The notes beneath the pieces are model-generated. The model was not told the origin of the DNA, searched no databases, and was given only the letters and a program-made list of their open reading frames with translations. Positions 26,972 through 35,851 of a stretch of 64,000 nt of DNA are shown here, piece after piece. Position 1 is the stretch's first letter. Each line of letters begins with the position of its first letter. Source of the DNA: Burkholderiales bacterium (GTDB taxonomy: Bacteria > Pseudomonadota > Gammaproteobacteria > Burkholderiales > Nitrosomonadaceae); NCBI GenBank assembly GCA_024235755.1, contig JACKLV010000014.1, forward strand, positions 1 through 64,000, written 5' to 3'. The position numbers were made by a program, and so were the translations under genes.

Positions 26972-28014
26972 CAGCAGCCGCCTCTGGATTCGACCGGCGA
27001 GCCATCATCAAACGGAATTCCCATGCCGCATCCTGGAAAGATGCCATAGTGACGGTCAAAATTTCCGTAAAAATCAAAATGTTCGGCAAAACGTGTATCG
27101 TGAAGCATGCGCCAGGTATTGCCGCAGACTGCAAAATATTTGCCTGTTTCGATAAAGTGATGTTTGTCGAGTACAAACGCATGCGGATGATGCGGTACCG
27201 TACCGCGATAAACGACCGCTTGTCCGTGATCTTCACAGGCGAGTTCAAGCTCGGGCAATTTGAACAAGCGGTAGGTAGCCGAGTAAAAACGAATATTGCC
27301 AGTTTTGTCCTGCAGTTGAGGATTATCGATTGTAATTGGACGATCTGTCACAAGCCGCGGATCGATAAAACCCTGCGCGCGCGCCAGCGGCACAAAATCA
27401 TTCCAGTATAGGGCGCCGCTTAAACACTCACCGTATAGCACCGGATCGTTGACCAGCGCCTTCGGAATGCGGCGGTCGCTGTATACATCGGAAAAATAGA
27501 GCTCACCCCCGGGCTTCAGCACCCGGTAGACCTCGCGCAACACGGCTGCTTTATCCATCGCCAAATTGATCACACAGTTCGAAACGATAATATCGATACT
27601 CGCATCGGCGAGATCCAGTTCGTCGAGCTGCTCAATATAGCCGTGCATAAACTGCACGTTGCCGCGCCGGTATCCGAACGCCTTTTGATGAAATTTTTCA
27701 TGTTTGCGCGCAATAGCAAGTTGCTCTTCGGTCATGTCTACACCGATAACCTTTCCTTTCTCACCGACCAGTTGAGACAGCAAATAAACATCACGCCCCG
27801 CTCCGCAACCAAGGTCAAGAATTGTCAATCCTGCCAATTGCTCCGGCAGCACAAGGCCGCATCCATAATAGCGCGACAACACTTCATCGTGTACTTTGAC
27901 TAACAATGGCTTGATATATTCCGGCAACCCTGTATCGGTGCAACAGGCGTTTGTCTGCAAGTCATGCGAGCCTGATAACGTTTCACCATAATATTTTTGA
28001 ACGACTTCTTGCAT
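26968..28014 (-). CDS. arsM: Arsenite methyltransferase-like protein (ArsM)
   Basis: 348 residues. SAM-binding motif ILDLGCGAGRDVY at 65-77, VIGVDMT at 89-95. All four cysteines needed for As(III) methylation have counterparts: the early pair C24-C25, C52 (YYGCGLVLPE), C147 (SNCVINLAMDK) and C197 (GECLSGALYW). The last two lie in motifs that are diagnostic for ArsM. The C-terminal 100 residues extend beyond the core and end GGCC. It starts 39 bases after the TIGR04283 gene and overlaps the radical SAM gene. Methylation of arsenite is the known family activity; the product used by this operon is not known. Confidence 0.86.
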   Translation of the reverse strand: MQEVVQKYYGETLSGSHDLQTNACCTDTGLPEYIKPLLVKVHDEVLSRYYGCGLVLPEQLAGLTILDLGCGAGRDVYLLSQLVGEKGKVIGVDMTEEQLAIARKHEKFHQKAFGYRRGNVQFMHGYIEQLDELDLADASIDIIVSNCVINLAMDKAAVLREVYRVLKPGGELYFSDVYSDRRIPKALVNDPVLYGECLSGALYWNDFVPLARAQGFIDPRLVTDRPITIDNPQLQDKTGNIRFYSATYRLFKLPELELACEDHGQAVVYRGTVPHHPHAFVLDKHHFIETGKYFAVCGNTWRMLHDTRFAEHFDFYGNFDRHYGIFPGCGMGIPFDDGSPVESRGGCC

Positions 28015-28052
28015 AGTTTTTTCCTGAATCCTGAATTAAACAACGTTTAAAG

Positions 28053-28763
28053 CTATTTGATACGTGAATGCTTGGTCAGCACCCGGTTGGATTGATAGCG
28101 ATTTACCAATACATCAGGCGTTACGCCGCATGCAAACTTTAACGCCAGTTTACGGTTATGCCAAGTTCGCCGCCACCAGCCATCCCGCTGCCAGCGACGC
28201 ACATCGACGAATATGGGCGTACGCAACGCTACAAATTTACCCAGCCGGCGCGCACTTTGCACTAATGGCACCTCCTCGAATAATGGCCACGGCGCATGAC
28301 CACCCGCAGCGAAATAGCTTTCGCGCCGTATAAAAATTCCCTGATCACCGTACGGCACGCCGAAAAGACAACGCAATGCAATCGCTGGTTCCAGTATAAT
28401 GGCGGGCCACTTTCGTGGCGCATCAAAACAAAATTTAAAGAAACCGCCAATTGCGCCGCTTCGAATCACCTGCGTCATCGCAACAAAAGCATTGTTTGAC
28501 AGACGCGCATCCGCGTGTAAAAACCACAACACATCACCTTTCGCCACAGCAGCACCTGTTGACAGCTGACGCCCGCGGCATGGAATGCTGGGTAGCCAGC
28601 GCGCACCATAAGAGCTACACATATCCTTGCAGGTAACACTGTCTGCAGCGTCCACCACAATAATTTCACGCCTATAACCCGGCATGGTCTGTAATTGCCG
28701 TAACAGGCTGCGCAACTTTTTTTCATCCCGGTAACAGGGAATTATGACGCTAAATTCAGGCAT
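28053..28763 (-). CDS. TIGR04283 family glycosyltransferase (arsenosugar biosynthesis type)
   Basis: 236-residue GT-A glycosyltransferase. Motifs are FSVIIPCYRDEKKL at the N-terminus, EIIVVDAAD, a CRGRQLSTGAAVAKGD stretch diagnostic of the family, and LWFLHADARL with the metal-binding HADA. GVPYGDQGIFIRRESYF follows in the acceptor part. The family is named from its recurrence in arsenosugar loci; direct biochemistry is limited as far as I know. It overlaps the upstream TIGR04282 gene by eight bases, which is typical of this pair. Confidence 0.9.
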   Translation of the reverse strand: MPEFSVIIPCYRDEKKLRSLLRQLQTMPGYRREIIVVDAADSVTCKDMCSSYGARWLPSIPCRGRQLSTGAAVAKGDVLWFLHADARLSNNAFVAMTQVIRSGAIGGFFKFCFDAPRKWPAIILEPAIALRCLFGVPYGDQGIFIRRESYFAAGGHAPWPLFEEVPLVQSARRLGKFVALRTPIFVDVRRWQRDGWWRRTWHNRKLALKFACGVTPDVLVNRYQSNRVLTKHSRIK

Positions 28764-29460
28764 TTTGATTACGACCCAGGCTAATACTCATGTCTGACGT
28801 TAGCTTCCTGATTAACGCGTATAATGCACGGCGACTCGGACGCCTATCAGTCTCAAGCAAACACAATAATTGAAAAAAATCATCTGGCTCATCGATATCG
28901 TAACCTACATCCAATACGCTAACTGATCGCATTTCAGCCCGGCATCGGGCAGCCAACTCTGCACCCAGACAATTTGTACTCCAGGGCAGCATCGACAAAT
29001 CCGGCCACGCGCACCGGCTGGCCATAAGTACAACACCCCCGTCTACGGCAGGCATCAAAACTGCATCAGTTTGCTGCAAACTCGACCGTACCGCCGCATA
29101 GTCCGCTTCGCTCAAACCAGGCGCATCGCTGCCAATATAAACCAGCCGGGTTGCATCCTGTCTACGTAGCGCCAAATCCAGCGCATTCAGGCGTTGGCCC
29201 AAATTACCTGAAATCTGAGGTATCACCCTGCATGGAAGGCGAAACTGCATCGCCTGCTGTTGCGCCCAGTCATAGTCTTGATCACTGGCCGGCGCAAGGA
29301 CCACCGGCCCGGGCCACGCGACGGCATCTTCCATGGCGCAATTTAATAGCGCCTGCGCAACCTGCAGCGCCTGATTCTCACCCAATCGTGCCGCCAACCT
29401 TTGCTTGCCAATACCCAATTGTGGTTTTTTGTGCACCAGCACAAGCGCGACATCCATCAT
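28756..29460 (-). CDS. TIGR04282 family glycosyltransferase-like protein (DUF2064)
   Basis: 234 residues, first gene of the five-gene leftward operon. Family motifs are KQRLAARLGENQAL near residue 18, PQISGNLGQRLNAL, LVYIGSDAPGL with the Asp that would bind a nucleotide-sugar metal, and VLMPAVDGGVVLMASR. The fold is related to nucleotidyl/glycosyl transferases such as CofC. It regularly partners with TIGR04283 genes, as here. Translation may start at either of two adjacent ATGs (29460 or 29457). TATAAT lies five bases upstream of the ATG, so the transcript could be nearly leaderless. Confidence 0.88.
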   Translation of the reverse strand: MMDVALVLVHKKPQLGIGKQRLAARLGENQALQVAQALLNCAMEDAVAWPGPVVLAPASDQDYDWAQQQAMQFRLPCRVIPQISGNLGQRLNALDLALRRQDATRLVYIGSDAPGLSEADYAAVRSSLQQTDAVLMPAVDGGVVLMASRCAWPDLSMLPWSTNCLGAELAARCRAEMRSVSVLDVGYDIDEPDDFFQLLCLLETDRRPSRRALYALIRKLTSDMSISLGRNQNA

Positions 29461-29788
29461 GGCTGATTATAGTCCCTTATATTACAAGTTTTTTCCATGT
29501 TATTTTTACTTCATGGCTCGTATCAGTTATTGCAAACCTTACCATTGAGTCGAAATGTATTTCCAAATCTTACACACTTATTCAAAATAAAACCGCCGAA
29601 TCACGCCACTTCACATTTTTTTTATAAGCATACTCTTATAATGGTTATTAGATTTACTAATACTAATGGCTATACAAAGTAAAGCAAATCATCTGATGTT
29701 AAACCGATGTAGCAGTATTGTTTTTTGTATTTTACTTATATATTCTGTCCAAATAAAAACAATACAATGAAAAAAAGAGGACAATAAC
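29461..29788. promoter_or_regulatory. Divergent promoter region, arsenosugar-like operon and response regulator gene
   Basis: 328 AT-rich bases between two divergent transcripts. For the left operon TATAAT (29466-29471, minus strand) is a perfect -10, with no clear -35. For the right gene an inverted repeat GTATTGTTTTT (29715-29725) / AAAAACAATAC (29755-29765) lies just before the ribosome-binding site AGAGGACAATAAC. No gene was found. Confidence 0.4.
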
Positions 29789-30175
29789 ATGACAAAAAGA
29801 ATCGCACATGTTGACGACGATCCAGACATTCGCGATGCCGTAGCACGCATTTTGGAAAAAAATGGCTACGAAGTTGAACACTATCTGACCATGAAGGATT
29901 TTATTGCATCATTGGAGCATGGTGGCACCCCGCCCGACTTAGCCATCCTTGATGTAATGGTCGAATCGATGGATGCAGGACTGACGGCCTACGCCGAAAT
30001 CCAGAAAAACCACCCGTATATTCAAACCATTTTTTTGACGTCACTAGGCGATATGATCCGGCCTTATTTCGACAAGGAATCAGATAAATGGGTCTGTGTG
30101 ATGGAAAAACCTGTTGAACCTGAAAACCTCCTCAGCGTTGTCGAAGACCGATTTGCTCACAGTGCCAATAAATGA
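29789..30175 (+). CDS. Single-domain response regulator
   Basis: 128 residues, a lone receiver domain with no output domain. The acidic pocket is D9-D10, the phospho-acceptor is Asp55 in LAILDVMVES, Thr84 and Lys107 complete the active site (IFLTSLGD; VMEKPVEP). AGAGGA eight bases upstream gives the start. It is followed 40 bases later by a histidine kinase gene on the same strand, its likely partner. As it lacks a DNA-binding domain it would act by protein contact or as a phosphate relay. Confidence 0.9.
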   Translation: MTKRIAHVDDDPDIRDAVARILEKNGYEVEHYLTMKDFIASLEHGGTPPDLAILDVMVESMDAGLTAYAEIQKNHPYIQTIFLTSLGDMIRPYFDKESDKWVCVMEKPVEPENLLSVVEDRFAHSANK

Positions 30176-30215
30176 ACCGGAAAGACTAAAACAGGAATTA
30201 TAAAGGGGACCGGCT

Positions 30216-31703
30216 ATGACCAGCGTTCAGTTTGACTGGAAAAAAACTTCGAATTCAGTTGCATTGCCTGTCAACAATAATTACAGCGATTGTGCTGCAA
30301 AACTCAACGATGACATCTTAATCAGCAATATCCGTTGGTTTATCATTTTTCGCTGGGGAATTATCGGGGCGTTGATTCTGATCCACGTTATCGCAATACT
30401 GACGCCGGACACACTGATACAATTTCGCACTATCGAAGAAAACAACTGGCCGATCATCATTACCTTGATTCTCGGCATAGCCAATCTACTCTATATTTAT
30501 GCCCTGAACTACTGCAAACCTAGCAAATTCAACACACCGTCGATTAATCTCTGGTCTCAGATAATTGTCGACCTGATCTGTCTGTCAGTAGTCGTGCATT
30601 TTATTGGCAGTACGGCAACACCAGCGCCATTTTTCTATATTCTGCACATCGCACTGGCCTGCATTTTTTTTTCCACGCTTGAAAGTCTGCTGGTCGCTCT
30701 GATTGTCAGTGGCATGTATACCATTGTGCTGCTGATCGAATTTTCATTTACCGGACAGTTTTCCACGACGATAACTGTTGACCCTGCGGTTGCTCAGAAC
30801 GGTAAAACAATAAATCACATGCTGTTCTGGATGATCGCACTGGATGTACTGTTTTTTACCGTCTGGTATCTTGTTTCTCGATTGTCACTTGTCGTCAGGG
30901 CGCATGAACACCAACTGGCAGAAGCTTACAAACGCATCAACCAAGCACAGCACGAAAAAGATCAATACGCCGTCCTGATGACGCACCAGCTTAAATCACC
31001 ACTGGATGCCATACGCAGCAAAATCAATCTGATAAAAGGTGGTTATTGCGGTGAGGTTCCGCAGGAAATCAAGGAAACACTGCTCAAGATAGACCGCCGT
31101 GCTACAAATATGGCCGGGTTAATTCTGGATTTACTCCGGCTTCAGCGCCTCAAGGAAACCTGTTCATGCAACGCCGATAACAAGCCAGTCGATATCCGGA
31201 AAACCATCCAGAAGTGTATCGACAAACTGACTCCGGTGATTAATAACAAGGGTATAATTTTCAATGTCTCTATTGATCACCTCATCTACAACGGTATACC
31301 CGATCAAGTTGAAATTCTGATGGAAAACATTATTGCCAATGCCATTACCTATTCTTACGAAAATGGATCGGTAGAAATCACGTCAAACCTGAATAAACAA
31401 AACAACAGCGCTACATTGACCATTGCGGACCATGGCATCGGCATCGAAAACGATGATCTGCCGAATATTTTTAATGAATACTTTTACTCACCACGCGCCG
31501 CTTTACACAACAAGGCCACCAGTGGGATAGGCCTGTCGATTGTCAAAATAGCAGCTGAGAACAATCATCTGAATATCAATGTTACCAGCGAACCAGACAA
31601 AGGCACCGCTTTCACCATTATTTTTCCAGAAGTACAATTTTCTGAAACAGTGAGAAAAGCCGAACCTAATGAAATTATGGACAATCCGCTACAGCAGCAG
31701 TGA
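30216..31703 (+). CDS. Membrane sensor histidine kinase
   Basis: 495 residues. Six membrane segments occupy residues 40-220 with little periplasmic material, so the signal is probably sensed in or near the membrane. The H box is MTHQLKSPLDAIRSK with His257. The ATPase domain has an N box (MENIIANAITYSYENGS), the G1 box ADHGIGIENDDL and the G2 box SGIGLSIVK. It would phosphorylate the single-domain regulator encoded just upstream. The ligand is unknown. It converges on a methyltransferase gene 11 bases beyond its stop. Confidence 0.92.
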   Translation: MTSVQFDWKKTSNSVALPVNNNYSDCAAKLNDDILISNIRWFIIFRWGIIGALILIHVIAILTPDTLIQFRTIEENNWPIIITLILGIANLLYIYALNYCKPSKFNTPSINLWSQIIVDLICLSVVVHFIGSTATPAPFFYILHIALACIFFSTLESLLVALIVSGMYTIVLLIEFSFTGQFSTTITVDPAVAQNGKTINHMLFWMIALDVLFFTVWYLVSRLSLVVRAHEHQLAEAYKRINQAQHEKDQYAVLMTHQLKSPLDAIRSKINLIKGGYCGEVPQEIKETLLKIDRRATNMAGLILDLLRLQRLKETCSCNADNKPVDIRKTIQKCIDKLTPVINNKGIIFNVSIDHLIYNGIPDQVEILMENIIANAITYSYENGSVEITSNLNKQNNSATLTIADHGIGIENDDLPNIFNEYFYSPRAALHNKATSGIGLSIVKIAAENNHLNINVTSEPDKGTAFTIIFPEVQFSETVRKAEPNEIMDNPLQQQ

Positions 31704-31714
31704 AAATCAGGAAT

Positions 31715-32380
31715 TTACGCTTTTACAGCACGATAAAATGCAAGTGTCCCAAAAATGGTATTAAAAGCTTGCAGCTGACCAACTTTACAGAATCCGGCTT
31801 GCTCAAAAAAAACTGGCAATCTTCCTGCGGCGTTGTCACAAGTATTGTCAAAACCGTCTACCAGCTGTACCGTAAAGAAGAGACACCGCATTACCGGATT
31901 TGCGGCACGCCCCCAGTCCATAACATACATCTCGCCACCGGGCTTCAGAACGCGCAGCATTTCTATTGCAGTTTTCCTTTTACTATCTCCTGTCAAATGA
32001 TGAAACAACAGGCTTGAAAGTATCCGGTCAAAATAATTATCCGGATATGGTAGGCGCTCAGCAAATGCACGAACAAAATGAATGCCGGCTTGCGCACGTT
32101 CGGCTTTCCGGCTGGCCAAAGACAGTATTTTAGGGTCGCAATCAAGCGCTGAAATTTCGATTCCCGGGAAACATTGCTTAATCAGAATAGCCAGCGATCC
32201 TGTTCCACTGCCAAGATCAAGCACACGCTGTTCATCTTCCAGCTGAGCCTGCATCATTAACGTATACCAAAACCGGAACCCGTAACCAGCACATCCTGCT
32301 ATCCAGTCATATAAAGGAGTCAATCTATGAAAACCTAGAGCCGGCACATAAATTTTTTTGTCATTTCTAGGTTCTTTCAT
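31715..32380 (-). CDS. Class I SAM-dependent methyltransferase
   Basis: 221 residues. Motif I is VLDLGSGTGSLAILIK, followed by ISALDCDPKIL, and motif post-I/II is YFDRILSSLLFHHL; VLKPGGEMYVMDWG is the UbiE-like motif III. The fold is that of UbiE/COQ5-type C-methyltransferases, but substrate cannot be set. The ubiH gene lies 110 bases upstream on the same strand, so a quinone-related role is possible but not shown. ATG 32380 lacks a strong ribosome-binding site. Confidence 0.85.
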   Translation of the reverse strand: MKEPRNDKKIYVPALGFHRLTPLYDWIAGCAGYGFRFWYTLMMQAQLEDEQRVLDLGSGTGSLAILIKQCFPGIEISALDCDPKILSLASRKAERAQAGIHFVRAFAERLPYPDNYFDRILSSLLFHHLTGDSKRKTAIEMLRVLKPGGEMYVMDWGRAANPVMRCLFFTVQLVDGFDNTCDNAAGRLPVFFEQAGFCKVGQLQAFNTIFGTLAFYRAVKA

Positions 32381-32490
32381 TGCCAGCTGACACTATTTTC
32401 AGCGTCATATCACTTCCGACTCTATCTAGCGCTCTATCCATACAAATATTGGCAGGTTCAGCGTTACCGTGGTGTTATGCAATTTGACTG

Positions 32491-33663
32491 TCAACCTCTT
32501 GCACCAAAAATCATGCGCCGTGAAACAAAGCGTTTAATTGGCGGACAATTGTCGAGTATGGTCAGCCCCACACCGCATAGATGTCTGAGCAACGTGTTAT
32601 CATTGGAAAACAGTTTGATCAATGAATCTGTAAAGATACGGCCACCTTGACTGTCAGTACGCCGTAGCTGACCGTATCTTGCCAGCATTGCTGGCGAGCC
32701 AATTTCTTTATTGTCTGCAACAGTTGCAAGTGATATCTGCGCAAGTTCATAAGCGTCTCTTAGGCCAAGGTTAAAACCCTGACCAGCCACGGGATGCAAA
32801 GTCTGTGCCGCGTTACCTATAAGCGCGATCCGCTGTGAAGTAGGCGGTACTGCATATTTAAGCGCTAAGGGAAAACCTGCACGCTTGCCGGCAGCGACAA
32901 ATCGACCTAACCGGTCACCGAAATGTTTATGCAATCGGTAAAGAAACCGCTCCTCATCCAGCGCCAAGATTTCATTTGCCATTTCAAGAGATGTCGTCCA
33001 GACGAGCGCAAAATCATTTCCTGAAGGCAACAATGCGACCGGACCATCCGATGTAAACCGTTCGTATGCAATACCGCTTTGGGGGATTTCTGCTTTCACA
33101 TTGGCCACAATTGCCCACTGATCATATGCTTCTGTTTTAAAGTCGATATCCGCAATCTGACTGCTAAGACGACCACCGTCCGCCAGCACCAACAACTTTG
33201 CCGAGATATTTTTTTCGGTGCCTTCATGCGTATATTGAACATGACTCGATAGCTGATCCGTTGAAAAGGCCTTCACATCAGCACCTGCTTGATACAGAAT
33301 TCCATTTTCCAGCGTTGCGTCATACAAGGCATGATACAGATCATGATAATTAACAACATAGCCTAATGCCGAAACCCCGGCATCTTCTGTTGTCAAAACA
33401 GTGCGACCCAAAAAACCTTTATTGGAAATATGAATGGTTTTAATGGGCGTATGTCGGAGCAGCTTGCCCCACACTTCCAATCGTTGCAGAATCAAATAAC
33501 TGCCGTGCGACAACGCCAATGGTCGCTCATCATCCACTTTTTCGGGAAGACCGCGTGCTTCCAGGAGCAGAGTGGTGAGGTTGCTGTCGCGCAGCGCTAA
33601 TGCCAGCGCCATGCCCACAGGACCGCCCCCTATAATGACAATATCGCAGTTGTTATCTTGCAT
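32491..33663 (-). CDS. ubiH: FAD-dependent 2-octaprenyl-6-methoxyphenol hydroxylase (UbiH-type)
   Basis: 390 residues of the UbiH/UbiF/VisC/COQ6 family. FAD-binding motif IVIIGGGPVGMALALAL at the N-terminus and the second FAD motif LIGNAAQTLHPVAGQGFNLG at about 295-315. The GNAAQ version is that of E. coli UbiH rather than UbiF, which favours hydroxylation of the ubiquinone ring at this step. Ubiquinone is the acceptor for electrons from cytochrome cM552 in nitrifiers, so the gene is physiologically relevant here. Confidence 0.88.
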   Translation of the reverse strand: MQDNNCDIVIIGGGPVGMALALALRDSNLTTLLLEARGLPEKVDDERPLALSHGSYLILQRLEVWGKLLRHTPIKTIHISNKGFLGRTVLTTEDAGVSALGYVVNYHDLYHALYDATLENGILYQAGADVKAFSTDQLSSHVQYTHEGTEKNISAKLLVLADGGRLSSQIADIDFKTEAYDQWAIVANVKAEIPQSGIAYERFTSDGPVALLPSGNDFALVWTTSLEMANEILALDEERFLYRLHKHFGDRLGRFVAAGKRAGFPLALKYAVPPTSQRIALIGNAAQTLHPVAGQGFNLGLRDAYELAQISLATVADNKEIGSPAMLARYGQLRRTDSQGGRIFTDSLIKLFSNDNTLLRHLCGVGLTILDNCPPIKRFVSRRMIFGARG

Positions 33664-33842
33664 GAATAATTTTTTAAGTTTTGTGATTAAACTTTTACTG
33701 TTCTTGTTTCAATAAAAAATGTGCGGGGCACTATTGGCATGATCACCCAGCAACTACATAAACGCATATGAAACATGTTTGCAGAGAAAAACCTGCTAAC
33801 GAAACGTTCTTTTATAGAAAACTGAGCCAAAACACTTGCAGC

Positions 33843-35231
33843 TTAATAATATTCCGGTTTGGCATAGCTTTCAAAACGTGTGTATTCACCCAGAAAGGTC
33901 AAATTAACCTTTCCGATCGGTCCGTTCCGCTGCTTTCCAATGATGATTTCAGCAATGCCTTTATCTTGTGTTTCCGGATTGTAAACTTCATCACGGTAGA
34001 TAAATAAAATAACATCAGCGTCTTGCTCTATAGCACCCGATTCACGCAAATCGGACATAACAGGGCGTTTATTGGGTCGTTGTTCAAGACTACGATTCAA
34101 CTGCGAGAGTGCAATAACCGGCACTTTCAATTCTTTGGCCAAGCTTTTCAGCGCACGGGAAATTTCCGATATCTCAGTTGCTCTGTTTTCCCCAGGACTG
34201 TTTGATGACATTAGCTGCAGATAATCGACAACGATCAAGCCGAGCCCTCCATATTGGCGATAAAGCCTCCTTGCCCTTGCTCTGACTTCAAGCGCACTGA
34301 GTGCGGCACTTTCATCAATGTGGATAGGCGCGTCATTGAGCTTTCCCAATGCGTGCGTCAACTTAGGCCAATCATCATCATCCAGTCGGCCGGTACGTAC
34401 TTTATGCTGGTCCAGCCGCCCAACCGAGCCCAATAAACGCATTGCCAACTGCGCGCCGCCCATTTCCATACTAAATACCGCCACCGGTCTCTCAAGCTCC
34501 AAAGCAACATGTTCTGCGATATTTAAAGAAAACGCCGTCTTTCCCATTGATGGTCGCCCCGCAATGATAATCAAATCACCGGGTTGAAAACCAGAAGTCT
34601 TTTGATCCAAATCATGAAAACCCGAAGCAATGCCAGTCACATCATTCGGACTATCGCGGCTGTAGAGCAATTCTATTCGTTCCACCACCTCTTTCAACAA
34701 TGGCTGAATATCAATAAACCCCTGGTTGTTGCGCGCGCCTTCTTCTGCAATTTCAAATACCTTTGATTCAGCCTCATCCAGCAGGTCAACAGCAGAGCGA
34801 CCAGCAGGATTGAATGCGGATTCCGTTATTTGAACACCCACCTGAGCTAGATTGCGCATAATCGAACGTTCCCGTACGATTTCCGCATACCGTTTGATAT
34901 TCGCGGCAGAAGGCGTGTTCTGTGCTAAAGCGCCGATATAGGCAAGCCCCCCAACCGTTTCTAATTCTGCAGACAACTCAAGTGACTCAGCAACTGTTAC
35001 AACATCGGCTGGCTTGTTATGCTCGATTAATTTGCAAACATGCTGAAAAATCAGCCGATGATCATGACGGTAAAAATCATCACCAGTGATAATATCAGCT
35101 ATCTTATCCCAGGCCTGATTATCCAGCATCAGTCCACCCAACACTGATTGCTCTGTTTCTATGGAGTGCGGCGGTGTTTTATAGGTCTCCAGCACTGCAC
35201 TGGGATTGACATTGAATATGGGTTGAGCCAT
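33843..35231 (-). CDS. dnaB: Replicative DNA helicase
   Basis: 462 residues, full length. The N-terminal domain begins PPHSIETEQSVLGGLMLD; the RecA-like ATPase has Walker A GRPSMGKTAFSLNIAEHV and Walker B VVDYLQLM, then QLNRSLEQRP and DLRESGAIEQDADVILF. It unwinds DNA at the replication fork as a hexamer. No intein is present. Start ATG at 35231. No replication partners are adjacent. Confidence 0.97.
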   Translation of the reverse strand: MAQPIFNVNPSAVLETYKTPPHSIETEQSVLGGLMLDNQAWDKIADIITGDDFYRHDHRLIFQHVCKLIEHNKPADVVTVAESLELSAELETVGGLAYIGALAQNTPSAANIKRYAEIVRERSIMRNLAQVGVQITESAFNPAGRSAVDLLDEAESKVFEIAEEGARNNQGFIDIQPLLKEVVERIELLYSRDSPNDVTGIASGFHDLDQKTSGFQPGDLIIIAGRPSMGKTAFSLNIAEHVALELERPVAVFSMEMGGAQLAMRLLGSVGRLDQHKVRTGRLDDDDWPKLTHALGKLNDAPIHIDESAALSALEVRARARRLYRQYGGLGLIVVDYLQLMSSNSPGENRATEISEISRALKSLAKELKVPVIALSQLNRSLEQRPNKRPVMSDLRESGAIEQDADVILFIYRDEVYNPETQDKGIAEIIIGKQRNGPIGKVNLTFLGEYTRFESYAKPEYY

Positions 35232-35851
35232 GAATTTTTAATGGGTACTTATACTAAAATACTGAATCAGGATTTTAGCACTTACTGAATTGCTGTTAAC
35301 AAAAAGTAAATAAAAATTTCACTATCATTCAGTAGTAATCAAACATAACACCACAAACAATATAATAGAAAAACAAATAGTTATTGTTTGAATAACAACC
35401 TAAAAAAATTTATTTAACACAACTGAGACATCAAGTTGATTTTGGATAAATTTTTTCTGATTGACACCGATAACACTTTATTATTTCTTATTTTTTCACG
35501 AATTAGCACTGAAAAGCTTGCGGTATTTTATAAATAGATCGATGAACCTATAAGCTTTGATAGATTCGATCAACCAGTTTTTCTCAGATATTACAAATAT
35601 AAAGATATATTTTGATGAAGATTTTATTAACGAAAAAAGCTCTCATGTTTCATTAAAAATGATTTGCGTCAATCATTCTTCCATTCTTTATCAAACTGTT
35701 CATGGCTTATTCTGATCATTTCTGCTTCGAATTAAATCGGATGTTATACTCTGAAACAAGAAATCAACCCGGAGCAGTAGATTATTTTGACCAAAAAACT
35801 AATTAAAGTTAACGCCGGATGCTATTGGTTTTTTTAAGGAAAAAAGAATCC
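35232..35851. other. AT-rich intergenic region between dnaB and porin gene
   Basis: 620 bases between divergent genes. TATACT at 35745-35750 is a fair -10 for the porin, about 100 bases before its start, without a clear -35. A small inverted repeat GTTATT/AATAAC lies near 35382-35395. AAGGA at 35836-35840 is the porin ribosome-binding site. No gene was seen. Confidence 0.35.
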
